Source: Streptomyces sp. CBMA291 (GTDB lineage: Bacteria > Actinomycetota > Actinomycetes > Streptomycetales > Streptomycetaceae). Taken from it: a stretch of DNA of 64,000 nt. The notes below the pieces were generated by a model. It was not told where the DNA came from and did no database searches. It was given only the letters and a program-made list of their open reading frames with translations. Of the stretch, positions 32,133 to 39,699 are shown one piece after another. The translations under genes and the position numbers were made by a program. Within the stretch, counting starts at the first letter, position 1, and each line of letters starts with the position of its first letter. Location: positions 62,001 to 126,000 of the forward strand of contig NZ_MSJP01000111.1 of NCBI RefSeq assembly GCF_014596525.1, given 5' to 3'.

Positions 32133-33767
32133 TCACACCGCGCCGGTCCGCCCGGCCGTGAGGCGCTCACCGATGGCCCGCAACCCGGCGAGGTCGTGCA
32201 CATCGCCGGGCAGAGCGGCCACTTCGGCCACCGACACCTCGGGGTGGAGTGCGGTGAAACGGTCCCGCGTACGCTGCTCGCGCGCGAGCACACGCATCCG
32301 CTCGGCGTGCAGACGCAGTAGTCCGGCGGTGAGCAGCCGTACGTCGATGTCGCAATCGCCTTCGCCACCGGCGTCGTTGTCGCTTCCGCCGTCGCGGACA
32401 TCGCCGTCCTCGTCGCCCGCGCCCTCGGTGCGGGCGGTTCTGGCGGCGTCTGGTCCGGCGGTCTCCGCGTCGCCTATGAGCGCTCTCTCGGCTTCCGTTC
32501 CTTCGGCGGAGTCCGTTCTCCCGACAGGCGTACTACCGGGGTGCGACCCGCCGGTGTCCACGGGGTGCGTCCCGCCGGTGTCGGCGGTGCGTGTGTCTCC
32601 GGCGTGCGTGTGCGTGCGGGGGGCGTCCGCGCGACGCGCGTCCGTGTCGTGCTCTGGCGATTCCTGTGCCGGGTCGGCTGTGGGGGCAGCCTCGGGTACG
32701 GAAAGTGCGGCGGCGGTGGCGAGTTCGGGCGGCTCGGGGGCGGTGGCCGGGGAGCCACTTCGACGAGTCTTCCCGCCCTCCTGATCCACAATCCGCCCGT
32801 CCTCAAGATTTTCCGCGGCGGCCCGCGCCCGCTCGGCCGAGAGCCCGGCGGCGCCGCTGCCGTGCACCCGGTTGAGGACGAGCCCCGCCAGCGGCATCTC
32901 CTCGGCGGCCAGCCGCTCCACGAAGTACGCGGCCTCGCGCAGCGCGTCCCGCTCCGGCGTGGCCACCACGAGAAAGGCCGTCCCCGGCGCCTGGAGCAGC
33001 TTGTACGTGGCGTCGGCACGCGTCCGGAAACCGCCGAACATCGTGTCCATCGCCGCCACGAACGTCTGTACGTCCTTGAGGAACTGACCCCCCAACAGCT
33101 TCCCCAGGGACCCCGTCATCATCGACATCCCGACATTGAGGAACTTCATCCCGGCCCGGCCGCCCACCTTCGCCGGGGCCATCAGGAGCTTGATGAACTT
33201 CCCGTCGAGGAAGGACCCCAACCGCTTCGGCGCGTCCAGGAAGTCGAGCGCGGAACGCGACGGCGGCGTGTCCACGATGATCAGGTCCCACTCGTCCCGC
33301 GCCCGGAGCTGGCCCAGCTTCTCCATCGCCATGTACTCCTGCGTACCGGCGAACCCGGCCGAAAGAGACTGGTAGAAGGGGTTCTCCAGGATCGCCCGCG
33401 CCCGCTCGGGCTCCGCGTGCGCCTCGACGATCTCGTCGAAGGTCCGCTTCATGTCCAGCATCATGGCGTGCAGCTCACCGCCGTCGGAGCCCTTGATCCC
33501 CGCCACCCGGCGCGGGGTGTTGTCGAGCGAGTCGATGCCCATCGACTGGGCGAGCCGGCGGGCCGGGTCGATGGTGAGGACGACCACCCGCCGCCCCCGC
33601 TCCGCCGCCCGCACGCCGAGCGCCGCGGCGGTGGTCGTCTTGCCGACGCCGCCCGAGCCGCAGCAGACGATGATCCGGGTGCCCCGGTCGTCGAGCATCG
33701 GATCGAGCTCCAGGACGGGGGCCGTGTCGAGACCGCTCCCCGCCGAGGGCTTCTGCCCCTCCGTCAC
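32133..33767 (-). CDS. ArsA-like ATPase with large low-complexity insertion
   Basis: 544 aa. Deviant Walker A IIVCCGSGGVGKTTTAAALG (about 32-50), LTIDPARRLAQSMGI, and WDLIIVDTPPSRSALDFLDAPKRL (switch). It belongs to the ArsA/Get3 group of dimeric ATPases. After about residue 330 the fold is interrupted by ~150 residues rich in Ala, Asp, Gly, Thr and Pro (short repeats around THPVDTGGSHPG). A conserved helical end then resumes (LLTAGLLRLHAERMRVLARE). The insertion is unlike the partner gene. GTG 33765-33767 overlaps the partner's stop (GTGA), so the two are coupled and may act as a heterodimer. Confidence 0.9.
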   Translation of the reverse strand: MTEGQKPSAGSGLDTAPVLELDPMLDDRGTRIIVCCGSGGVGKTTTAAALGVRAAERGRRVVVLTIDPARRLAQSMGIDSLDNTPRRVAGIKGSDGGELHAMMLDMKRTFDEIVEAHAEPERARAILENPFYQSLSAGFAGTQEYMAMEKLGQLRARDEWDLIIVDTPPSRSALDFLDAPKRLGSFLDGKFIKLLMAPAKVGGRAGMKFLNVGMSMMTGSLGKLLGGQFLKDVQTFVAAMDTMFGGFRTRADATYKLLQAPGTAFLVVATPERDALREAAYFVERLAAEEMPLAGLVLNRVHGSGAAGLSAERARAAAENLEDGRIVDQEGGKTRRSGSPATAPEPPELATAAALSVPEAAPTADPAQESPEHDTDARRADAPRTHTHAGDTRTADTGGTHPVDTGGSHPGSTPVGRTDSAEGTEAERALIGDAETAGPDAARTARTEGAGDEDGDVRDGGSDNDAGGEGDCDIDVRLLTAGLLRLHAERMRVLAREQRTRDRFTALHPEVSVAEVAALPGDVHDLAGLRAIGERLTAGRTGAV

Positions 33768-34726
33768 GCTCCCACCCCTTGCCTCCGCAGTTCCCTCGCC
33801 AGCCGGTAGAGCCCGGCGATGTCCGCCCCGTCCCCCAGGAAGGGCAGCTCGTACGACGGCACGCCGATGCCGTCCAGTGCCTCGCGCTGGGTCCGCTCCA
33901 GCTCCACCCGCCGCGCGTGCTCCGTCGCCTGGTCGAGCAGCGGCTCGACCAGCGCCCCGCCGCCCGGGACCCCGGCGGCCGTCAGCGTCCGCCCGATCGC
34001 GTCCCGGTGGGCGCCGGACGCGGACCGTACCGCCGACGCGTCGAGGAGGTGCGGCCGGACCATGTTCACCACGACCCGGCCCACCGGCAGCTCGGCCGCC
34101 CGCAGCTCGGCGATGCCGTCCGCGGTCTCCTGGACCGGCATCTCCTCAAGGAGGGTCACCAGATGGACGGCCGTCTCCGGGGACTTGAGGACCCGCATGA
34201 CGGCCTGCGCCTGGTTGTGTATCGGCCCGATCCTGGCCAGCCCCGCCACCTCGTCGTTCACATTGAGGAAGCGGGTGATGCGGCCCGTGGGCGGCGCGTC
34301 CATGACCACGTGGTCGTAGGTGTGCCCGCCGTGCTTCTCGCGTCTGCGCACCGCCTCGCAGGCCTTGCCGGTCAGCAGCACGTCCCGGACGCCCGGCGCT
34401 ATCGTCGTCGCGAAGTCGATCGCGCCGAGTTTCTTCAGAGCCCGCCCGGCACCGCCCAGCTTGTAGAACATCTGGAGGTAGTCGAGGAGCGCGCGCTCGG
34501 CGTCGATCGCCAGCGCGTACACCTCGCCGCCGCCCGGCGCGACGGCGATCTTGCGCTCCTCGTACGGAAGGGCTTCCGTCTCGAAGAGCTGTGCGATGCC
34601 CTGTCTGCCCTCGACCTCGACGAGGAGAGTCCGCTTCCCCTCCGTCGCGAGGGCGAGGGCGAGGGCGGCGGCGACCGTCGTCTTACCGGTGCCGCCCTTA
34701 CCGCTGACGACCTGGAGCCTGCTCAC
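33764..34726 (-). CDS. ArsA-like ATPase
   Basis: A 320-aa MinD/ArsA-type P-loop ATPase. Walker A SGKGGTGKTTVAAALALALA (residues 8-27), VEVEGRQGIAQLFE, the switch/Walker B YDHVVMDAPPTGRITRFLNV (about 135-155), and VVNMVRPHLL. Arsenic-binding Cys residues of true ArsA are absent, and no ars genes are near, so a targeting or regulatory role is more likely than arsenite export. It is translationally coupled to the second ArsA-like gene. The pair between wblA and ridA is a conserved actinomycete arrangement as I recall. Confidence 0.92.
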   Translation of the reverse strand: MSRLQVVSGKGGTGKTTVAAALALALATEGKRTLLVEVEGRQGIAQLFETEALPYEERKIAVAPGGGEVYALAIDAERALLDYLQMFYKLGGAGRALKKLGAIDFATTIAPGVRDVLLTGKACEAVRRREKHGGHTYDHVVMDAPPTGRITRFLNVNDEVAGLARIGPIHNQAQAVMRVLKSPETAVHLVTLLEEMPVQETADGIAELRAAELPVGRVVVNMVRPHLLDASAVRSASGAHRDAIGRTLTAAGVPGGGALVEPLLDQATEHARRVELERTQREALDGIGVPSYELPFLGDGADIAGLYRLARELRRQGVGA

Positions 34727-34848
34727 GCTTCGAGCCTAACCACTGCCGACGGCACCCAATCAGGAGGCTGCCCCGGAGAAGTCCCCCAGGCGTCCCGTAG
34801 GGGCCCGCCTCGGCGGACCGCCCCTCGGCAGCGGATACAGTCGGCTCC

Positions 34849-35007
34849 ATGACCAAGTGGGAGTACGTCACGGTGCCGCTTCTGGTGCACGCGACCAAGC
34901 AGATTCTGGACACCTGGGGCGAGGACGGCTGGGAGCTCGTCCAGGTCGTACCCGGGCCGAACAACCCCGAGCAGCTCGTGGCCTACCTCAAGCGGGCCAA
35001 GTCGTGA
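34849..35007 (+). CDS. DUF4177 small protein
   Basis: 52 aa: M-TKWEYVTVPLLVHATKQIL, then EDGWELVQVVPGPNNPEQLV. The pattern WEY ... LDTWGEDGWELV...V is DUF4177, a small family of unknown function. Its stop overlaps the ridA start (GTGA at 35004-35007), so it is translated with RidA. It is divergent from the ArsA-like pair. Confidence 0.88.
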   Translation: MTKWEYVTVPLLVHATKQILDTWGEDGWELVQVVPGPNNPEQLVAYLKRAKS

Positions 35008-35471
35008 GCGGGGTCGTCGAGGCGAAGCTCGCCGAGCTGGGCCTGACCCTGCCGGAGGTCGTACCGCCGCTGGCCACGTACCAGCCGGCCGTGCGCTCCG
35101 GCGCCTATGTCTTCACCTCGGGCCAGCTCCCGATGGTGGGCGGCGAGCTCCAGCTGACCGGCAAGGTCGGCGCCGAGGTCACCGCCGAGGAGGCCAAGCA
35201 GCTCGCGGCCACCTGCGCCCTGAACGCGCTCGCGGCCGTGAAGTCGGTCGCCGGTGACCTGGACCGGATCAAGCGGGTCGTGAAGGTCGTCGGCTTCGTC
35301 GCCTCCGCCCCCGACTTCACCGGGCAGCCCGGCGTCGTCAACGGCGCCAGCGAGCTGCTCGGCGCGGTCCTCGGCGAGAAGGGCGTGCACGCGCGCAGCG
35401 CCGTCGGCGTGGCCGTGCTGCCGCTCGACGCCCCCGTCGAGGTCGAGATCCAGGTGGAGCTGGAGGGCTGA
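35004..35471 (+). CDS. RidA-family protein
   Basis: A 155-aa YjgF/YER057c/UK114 family member. RidA proteins form trimers that hydrolyse reactive enamine/imine intermediates from PLP enzymes. Visible: YVFTSGQLPMVGGELQLTGKV, the helix EEAKQLAATCALNALAAVKS, and HARSAVGVAVLPLDAPVEVE. The Arg of HARSAVGVA occupies the position of the conserved catalytic Arg. Length is slightly above the 130-residue norm, like the long actinobacterial subgroup. The GTG start overlaps DUF4177. Confidence 0.92.
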   Translation: MSGVVEAKLAELGLTLPEVVPPLATYQPAVRSGAYVFTSGQLPMVGGELQLTGKVGAEVTAEEAKQLAATCALNALAAVKSVAGDLDRIKRVVKVVGFVASAPDFTGQPGVVNGASELLGAVLGEKGVHARSAVGVAVLPLDAPVEVEIQVELEG

Positions 35472-35489
35472 CCCTTCCGCCCGCACCCG

Positions 35490-35520
35490 GGGCCGGTTCT
35501 CCTTGGCGGAGAACCGGCCC
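35490..35520 (+). terminator. Hairpin terminator after ridA
   Basis: GGGCCGGTTCTCC-type 13-bp stem (35490-35502 with 35508-35520) around a 5-nt loop TTGGC, 19 bp after the ridA stop. Confidence 0.85.
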
Positions 35521-35567
35521 TCGTGCGTTCGGGCTTCCGCGCCGTCCGTTCTTCGCGCGTGTGCCGC

Positions 35568-35750
35568 CCCTCGCGCCTTGCGGGCCCGCACACCCCGGTC
35601 CTCGCGCCTTGCGGGCCCCGCGTCTCCGGGCCCTGTACGTCTCCGGGCCCCGTACGCCCCGGCCCTCGCGCCTTCCGGCCTTCGTACGCCCCGGCCCTCG
35701 TACGTTCCGGCCCTCCTGGTGTCCGGCCCTCGTGCATTCGGGTTCCGGCG
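35568..35750. repeat. Imperfect tandem array, 31-32-bp units
   Basis: Units beginning CCCT(C/G)(G/T) start at about 35568, 35600, 35631, 35663, 35695 and 35727 (last partial). They end in CCCCGG or TCCGG. It is non-coding, between the ridA terminator and the Nudix start. Confidence 0.75.
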
Positions 35751-35764
35751 CATAGCATCCGGCC

Positions 35765-36784
35765 ATGTCGACGAATGGTCAGCCGCAGCCGCAGCCGCAG
35801 CCGCAGCCGCAGCCGCAGCCGCAGCGGTCCGGGCAGCGGCCGGAGCAGCCCGAGCAGCCGGTACAGTCCGGGCGGCCGGGGCCCTCCGGGGAGCCCGCAC
35901 CGACTCGTCGGGACGAGCGGGCCGACGGTCAGTGGTTCCCGCCGGAGTGGCCCGAACGGATCCGGGCCCTCGCCGCCGGTGACCTCGACCCGGTGACGCC
36001 CCGGCGCGCCGCCACCGTCCTGCTCCTGCGGGACGCGGACGCGGGCCCCGAGGTCCACATGCTGCGCCGCCGCACCACCATGGCCTTCGCGGGCGGCGCG
36101 TACGCCTATCCCGGCGGTGGCGTCGACCCGCGCGACGAGCAGCCGGTGCGCTGGGCGGGCCCGTCCCTGGAGACCTGGGCGGAGCGGCTCGGGCTCGACG
36201 ATCCCGCGCAGGCGCAGGCCGTGGTCTGCGCCGCCGTACGCGAGACGTACGAGGAGGCGGGTGTCCTGCTCGCCGGGGAGACCGAGGACGGCGTCGTCGG
36301 CGACACGACCGGCGAGGGGTGGGAGCGCGACCGGGAGGCCCTGGTCGCCCGGGAGCTGTCCTTCGCGGACTTCCTGGACCGGCGGGGGCTCGTGCTCCGG
36401 TCGGACCTGCTGGGCGCCTGGGCGCGGTGGATCACGCCGGAGTTCGAGCGGCGCCGGTACGACACCTGGTTCTTCGTCGCGGTGCTCCCGGCCGGCCAGC
36501 GCACCCGCAACGCCTCCACGGAGGCCGACCGCACGGTGTGGCTCCGCCCGGCGGACGGCGCCGAGGGGTACGACCGGGGCGAGCTGACGATGATGCCGCC
36601 GACGATCTCGACCCTGCGGAACCTGGTCCCGTACGGCACGGCGGCGCAGGCGCTCGCCGCCGCCGGTCGGCAGGACCTGGCGCCGGTCCTCGCGCGGGCG
36701 CGGCTCGACGGGGACGAGCTGGTCCTGAGCTGGCCTGGGCACGAGGAGTTCACCAAGGTCATCCCGAGGGGAGACGCCCGATGA
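35765..36784 (+). CDS. Nudix hydrolase (NUDT19-like) with N-terminal Gln-Pro repeat
   Basis: 339 aa. Residues 6-20 are alternating Gln-Pro (QPQPQ...), coded by the hexamer CAGCCG repeated 7.5 times (35780-35824); a disordered Pro/Gln/Arg-rich stretch follows to about residue 55. The Nudix domain starts at TVLLLRDADAGPEVHMLRRR. The Nudix box is split: GGGVDPRDEQP ... AAVRETYEEAGVLLAGE, with ~25 extra residues between the Gly and REXXEE parts, as in NUDT19/RP2p-type enzymes that hydrolyse CoA derivatives. Substrate is inferred only weakly. The downstream MBL gene overlaps by ATGA. Confidence 0.9.
   Translation: MSTNGQPQPQPQPQPQPQPQRSGQRPEQPEQPVQSGRPGPSGEPAPTRRDERADGQWFPPEWPERIRALAAGDLDPVTPRRAATVLLLRDADAGPEVHMLRRRTTMAFAGGAYAYPGGGVDPRDEQPVRWAGPSLETWAERLGLDDPAQAQAVVCAAVRETYEEAGVLLAGETEDGVVGDTTGEGWERDREALVARELSFADFLDRRGLVLRSDLLGAWARWITPEFERRRYDTWFFVAVLPAGQRTRNASTEADRTVWLRPADGAEGYDRGELTMMPPTISTLRNLVPYGTAAQALAAAGRQDLAPVLARARLDGDELVLSWPGHEEFTKVIPRGDAR
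35780..35824. repeat. CAGCCG hexanucleotide repeat inside the Nudix gene
   Basis: 7.5 perfect copies of CAGCCG encode (Gln-Pro)7-Gln near the N-terminus. Copy-number change would lengthen or shorten the tail without a frameshift. Confidence 0.95.
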
Positions 36785-37614
36785 GCGACGCAGGAGCCCT
36801 GCCGGGGCAGCCGCGCGGGGTGGTGGCCTCCGGGCCCGCGACCGCCCGCGCGGTGAACGTCCTGGCGCCGAACCCGTCCGCGATGACCCTGGACGGCACC
36901 AACACCTGGCTGCTCTCCGAGCCGGGCTCGGACCTCGCCGTCGTCGTCGACCCCGGTCCGCTGGACGAGGGGCATCTGCGCGGGGTGGTCGCGACCGCCG
37001 AGCGCCTCGGCAAGCGGATCGCGCTCACCCTGCTCACCCACGGCCACCCGGACCACGCGGAGGGCGCGGGCCGCTTCGCGGAGCTGACAGGGACGTCCGT
37101 ACGGGCCCTCGACCCGGCGCTGCGCCTCGGCGAGGAGGGGCTCGGCGCGGGAGAGGTGGTGACGGTCGGCGGTCTGGAACTGCGGGTGGTCGCGACCCCC
37201 GGGCACACCTCGGACTCGCTCTCCTTCCATCTGCCCGCCGACGGGGCGGTCCTGACGGGCGATACGGTCCTGGGGCGCGGGACGACGATGGTGGCCCATC
37301 CGGACGGGCGGCTCGGCGAGTACCTGGACTCGTTGCGGCGGCTGCGGTCGCTGACGGTCGACGACGGCGTGAACACGGTCCTGCCGGGGCACGGACCGGT
37401 CCTGGAGGACGCGCGGGGAGCCCTTGAGTTCTACCTCGCGCACCGGGCGGCCCGGCTCGCGCAGGTCGAGGCGGCCGTGGGGGAGGGGCACCGGACGGCG
37501 CCCGAGGTGGTGGCCCGGGTGTACGCGGACGTGGACCGCTCGCTCTGGCCCGCGGCGGAGCTGTCGGTACGGGCACAGCTGGAGTATCTGCGGGGGCACG
37601 GCGGAGCGGCGTGA
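36781..37614 (+). CDS. Metallo-beta-lactamase-fold hydrolase (LACTB2-like)
   Basis: 277 aa. Metal-binding motif LTHGHPDHAEGAGRF (HxHxDH, about residue 83), ATPGHTSDSLSFHLP with the third His, GDTVLGRGTTMV with the bridging Asp, and PGHGPVLEDA with the last His. The C-terminal helix pair is that of LACTB2/GloB-like enzymes, some of which act on RNA or thioesters. Specificity is not readable. The start ATG overlaps the Nudix stop, so the two hydrolases are co-translated. Confidence 0.92.
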   Translation: MSDAGALPGQPRGVVASGPATARAVNVLAPNPSAMTLDGTNTWLLSEPGSDLAVVVDPGPLDEGHLRGVVATAERLGKRIALTLLTHGHPDHAEGAGRFAELTGTSVRALDPALRLGEEGLGAGEVVTVGGLELRVVATPGHTSDSLSFHLPADGAVLTGDTVLGRGTTMVAHPDGRLGEYLDSLRRLRSLTVDDGVNTVLPGHGPVLEDARGALEFYLAHRAARLAQVEAAVGEGHRTAPEVVARVYADVDRSLWPAAELSVRAQLEYLRGHGGAA

Positions 37615-37773
37615 GGGGTGCCTGTACGGCTCCGGGGGCGGGGTCCTGTAGGGCGTACGGGAGGGGTCCGTATCGCTCTGAGGGCCGGGACCGTACCGCT
37701 CAGGAGCGGGGGGTCCAGTAGGGCGCGCTCGTCACGATCCTGTCCCGAGGTGGGACCCGGCAGTCCACCTCCT

Positions 37774-37803
37774 TTGACCTCTGCTTTACGCTCCGCTTAC
37801 TTC
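37774..37803 (+). promoter_or_regulatory. Possible promoter of the SPFH gene
   Basis: TTGACC (37774-37779) and TACTTC (37798-37803) with 18-bp spacing. Initiation would fall near 37809-37811, so the GTG at 37809 could only be used on a leaderless mRNA. The GTG at 37833 with its G-run ribosome-binding site is the better start. Confidence 0.4.
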
Positions 37804-37832
37804 TGTATGTGGATTTTCTGGGGGGAACGCCC

Positions 37833-38717
37833 GTGTTCGTCTTCGCCATCCTGCTGCTGATAGCCGCAGTGGTGCTCTTCTTCGTGAGCCGGTTCAACGA
37901 CTCCAAGGGGCTGCGGTTCGGCGCCCTCGGAGCGGCGATCGCGGGTCTCTTCTCGCTGATCGCGAGCATGACGTACGTGATCAGCGCGTACGAGGTCGGC
38001 GTCCCGGTCGCCTTCGGCAAGGTCGGCACGCCCATGACCTCGGGCATGCACCTGAAGTCGCCGTTCACCGACGTCACGACCTTCTCCACCCGCCCGGTCG
38101 ACCTCAACCTCTCCGACAAGGACGTGGTCGAGGTCCGTTCCTCCCAGGGCGGTGTCATGTACGCGGAGGTGACGGTGAAGTGGGCCGTCGTCCCGTCCAA
38201 GGCGGTGGAGCTGTACAAGCTCGCGGGCAGTGAGGACGCCATCCAGCAGCGGCTGGTCTTCCCCGACAGCCGGGAGATCGTCCGCAACGTCTTCGCCCGC
38301 TACACGAGCGAGCAGGGGTACGCCTCCGACCGCGAGAAGATCAACGCCGAACTCGCCACCCTGATCGAGCAGCGGCTCGCCCCGCGCGGGATCGTCGTCA
38401 CCACGGTCAACCTGCGCAATGTGAAGCCCTCGGAGGCCCTTCAGGGCCAGATCGACCGCAAGATCCAGCAGCAGCAGGCCACCGAGCGGGCCACCGAGGC
38501 CGCGAGGACCGCGAAGGCGGAGGCCGACCGGCGCCGGATCGAGGCGGAGGGCATCGCCCGCGCCAACCGGATCCTGAACGACTCGCTGACCGACAAGGTC
38601 CTGATGAACCAGTGCATCGACGCGTTCAAGGAGGCCGCCGCGAAGAACGCGATCTACACCGTGCCCTGCGGGAACGGTACCTCCGCACCGGTGATCGTGG
38701 ACGGCTCGAAGCGCTGA
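37833..38717 (+). CDS. SPFH/prohibitin-like membrane protein
   Basis: 294 aa. Two N-terminal TM segments (about 3-22, VFAILLLIAAVVLFFVS; and 33-55, ALGAAIAGLFSLIASMTYVI). An SPFH domain (about 60-220) follows with YEVGVPVAFGKVGTPMTSGMH and VEVRSSQGGVMYAEVTVKWAV, then an Ala/Glu/Arg-rich coiled coil (IDRKIQQQQATERATEAART...EADRRRIEAEGIARAN). Prohibitin/flotillin-type proteins oligomerise on membranes and organise microdomains. GGGGGG lies 7 bp before GTG 37833. Monocistronic, ended by the 38784-38818 hairpin. Confidence 0.92.
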   Translation: MFVFAILLLIAAVVLFFVSRFNDSKGLRFGALGAAIAGLFSLIASMTYVISAYEVGVPVAFGKVGTPMTSGMHLKSPFTDVTTFSTRPVDLNLSDKDVVEVRSSQGGVMYAEVTVKWAVVPSKAVELYKLAGSEDAIQQRLVFPDSREIVRNVFARYTSEQGYASDREKINAELATLIEQRLAPRGIVVTTVNLRNVKPSEALQGQIDRKIQQQQATERATEAARTAKAEADRRRIEAEGIARANRILNDSLTDKVLMNQCIDAFKEAAAKNAIYTVPCGNGTSAPVIVDGSKR

Positions 38718-38783
38718 CCACCCCCGCTGCCGGGGCCGACCCTGCCCGGTCGGAGCGCTGATCACACCCGTTTCACGTACGGA

Positions 38784-38818
38784 AAGGGCCGCCCCGGTCG
38801 TCGACCGGGGCGGCCCTT
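38784..38818. terminator. Bidirectional hairpin terminator
   Basis: AAGGGCCGCCCCGGTCG (38784-38800) is perfectly complementary to 38802-38818. It lies between the convergent SPFH and crp genes, 21 bp from the crp stop. Confidence 0.92.
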
Positions 38819-38839
38819 CGCGTACGGCGGTGCCGGCCG

Positions 38840-39514
38840 CTAGCGCGAGCGCTTCGCGAGGCGCTCCACGTCCAGCAGGATCACGGCGCGGGCCTCAAGG
38901 CGCAGCCAGCCGCGCTGGGCGAAGTCGGCGAGCGCCTTGTTGACCGTTTCGCGGGAGGCGCCGACCAGCTGGGCCAGCTCTTCCTGGGTGAGGTCGTGGA
39001 CGACGTGGATGCCCTCCTCCGACTGCACGCCGAAGCGGCGCGACAGGTCGAGGAGCGCGCGGGCGACACGGCCCGGGACGTCGGAGAAGACCAGGTCGGA
39101 CATCTGGTCGTTGGTCTTGCGCAGGCGGCGGGCGACCGCGCGCAGCAGCGCGGTGGCCACCTCGGGGCGCGCGTTCAGCCAGGGCTGGAGGTCGCCGTGG
39201 CCCAGACCGAGCAGCTTGACCTCGGTCAGCGCGGTCGCGGTCGCGGTGCGCGGGCCCGGGTCGAAGAGGGACAGCTCGCCGATCAGCTCGCCGGGGCCGA
39301 GAACGGCCAGCATGTTCTCGCGCCCGTCGGGGGAGGTGCGGTGCAGCTTCACCTTGCCCTCGGTCACCACGTACAGGCGGTCGCCGGGGTCGCCCTCGTG
39401 GAAGAGCGCGTCCCCTCGGGCGAGGGTCGCCTCACTCATCGAGGCGCGCAGCTCGGCAGCCTGCTCGTCATCGAGCGCCGCGAAGAGCGGGGCGCGCCGC
39501 AGAACGTCGTCCAC
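38840..39514 (-). CDS. crp: Crp/Fnr-family global regulator Crp
   Basis: 224 aa, the length I recall for Streptomyces Crp. Cyclic-nucleotide-binding domain: GDALFHEGDPGDRLYVVTEGKVKLHR, GELIGELSLFDPGPRTATATAL (phosphate cassette). C-terminal winged helix: DLTQEELAQLVGASRETVNKALADFAQRGWLRL. In Streptomyces Crp influences germination, growth and secondary metabolism. GTG 39512-39514 gives the conserved N-terminus (M-DDVLRRAPLFAALDD). The 25 codons before it overlap the promoter region. It is divergent from nth. Confidence 0.95.
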   Translation of the reverse strand: MDDVLRRAPLFAALDDEQAAELRASMSEATLARGDALFHEGDPGDRLYVVTEGKVKLHRTSPDGRENMLAVLGPGELIGELSLFDPGPRTATATALTEVKLLGLGHGDLQPWLNARPEVATALLRAVARRLRKTNDQMSDLVFSDVPGRVARALLDLSRRFGVQSEEGIHVVHDLTQEELAQLVGASRETVNKALADFAQRGWLRLEARAVILLDVERLAKRSR

Positions 39515-39699
39515 GAGTTCTCTCCATACTGTCGACCTGCTCAGGGACCTGGGTCCCATGATGCCGGACGTACAAAACAGTGCGATCAATCACAACAAGT
39601 TTGACCCACCGAGTCGCCCGTCCGTACGTCAGGGCCCCGATTGGGGTCTGATCGGCCGTGCCCAGGGCGGATGTCGGCGCCGGGACCTAGGCTGGCCAA

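Noticed and set aside
32133..34726. Arsenic-resistance operon
   Set aside because: The two ArsA-like ATPases lack the metal-binding Cys pattern as far as I can see, and no arsB, arsC or arsR is adjacent.
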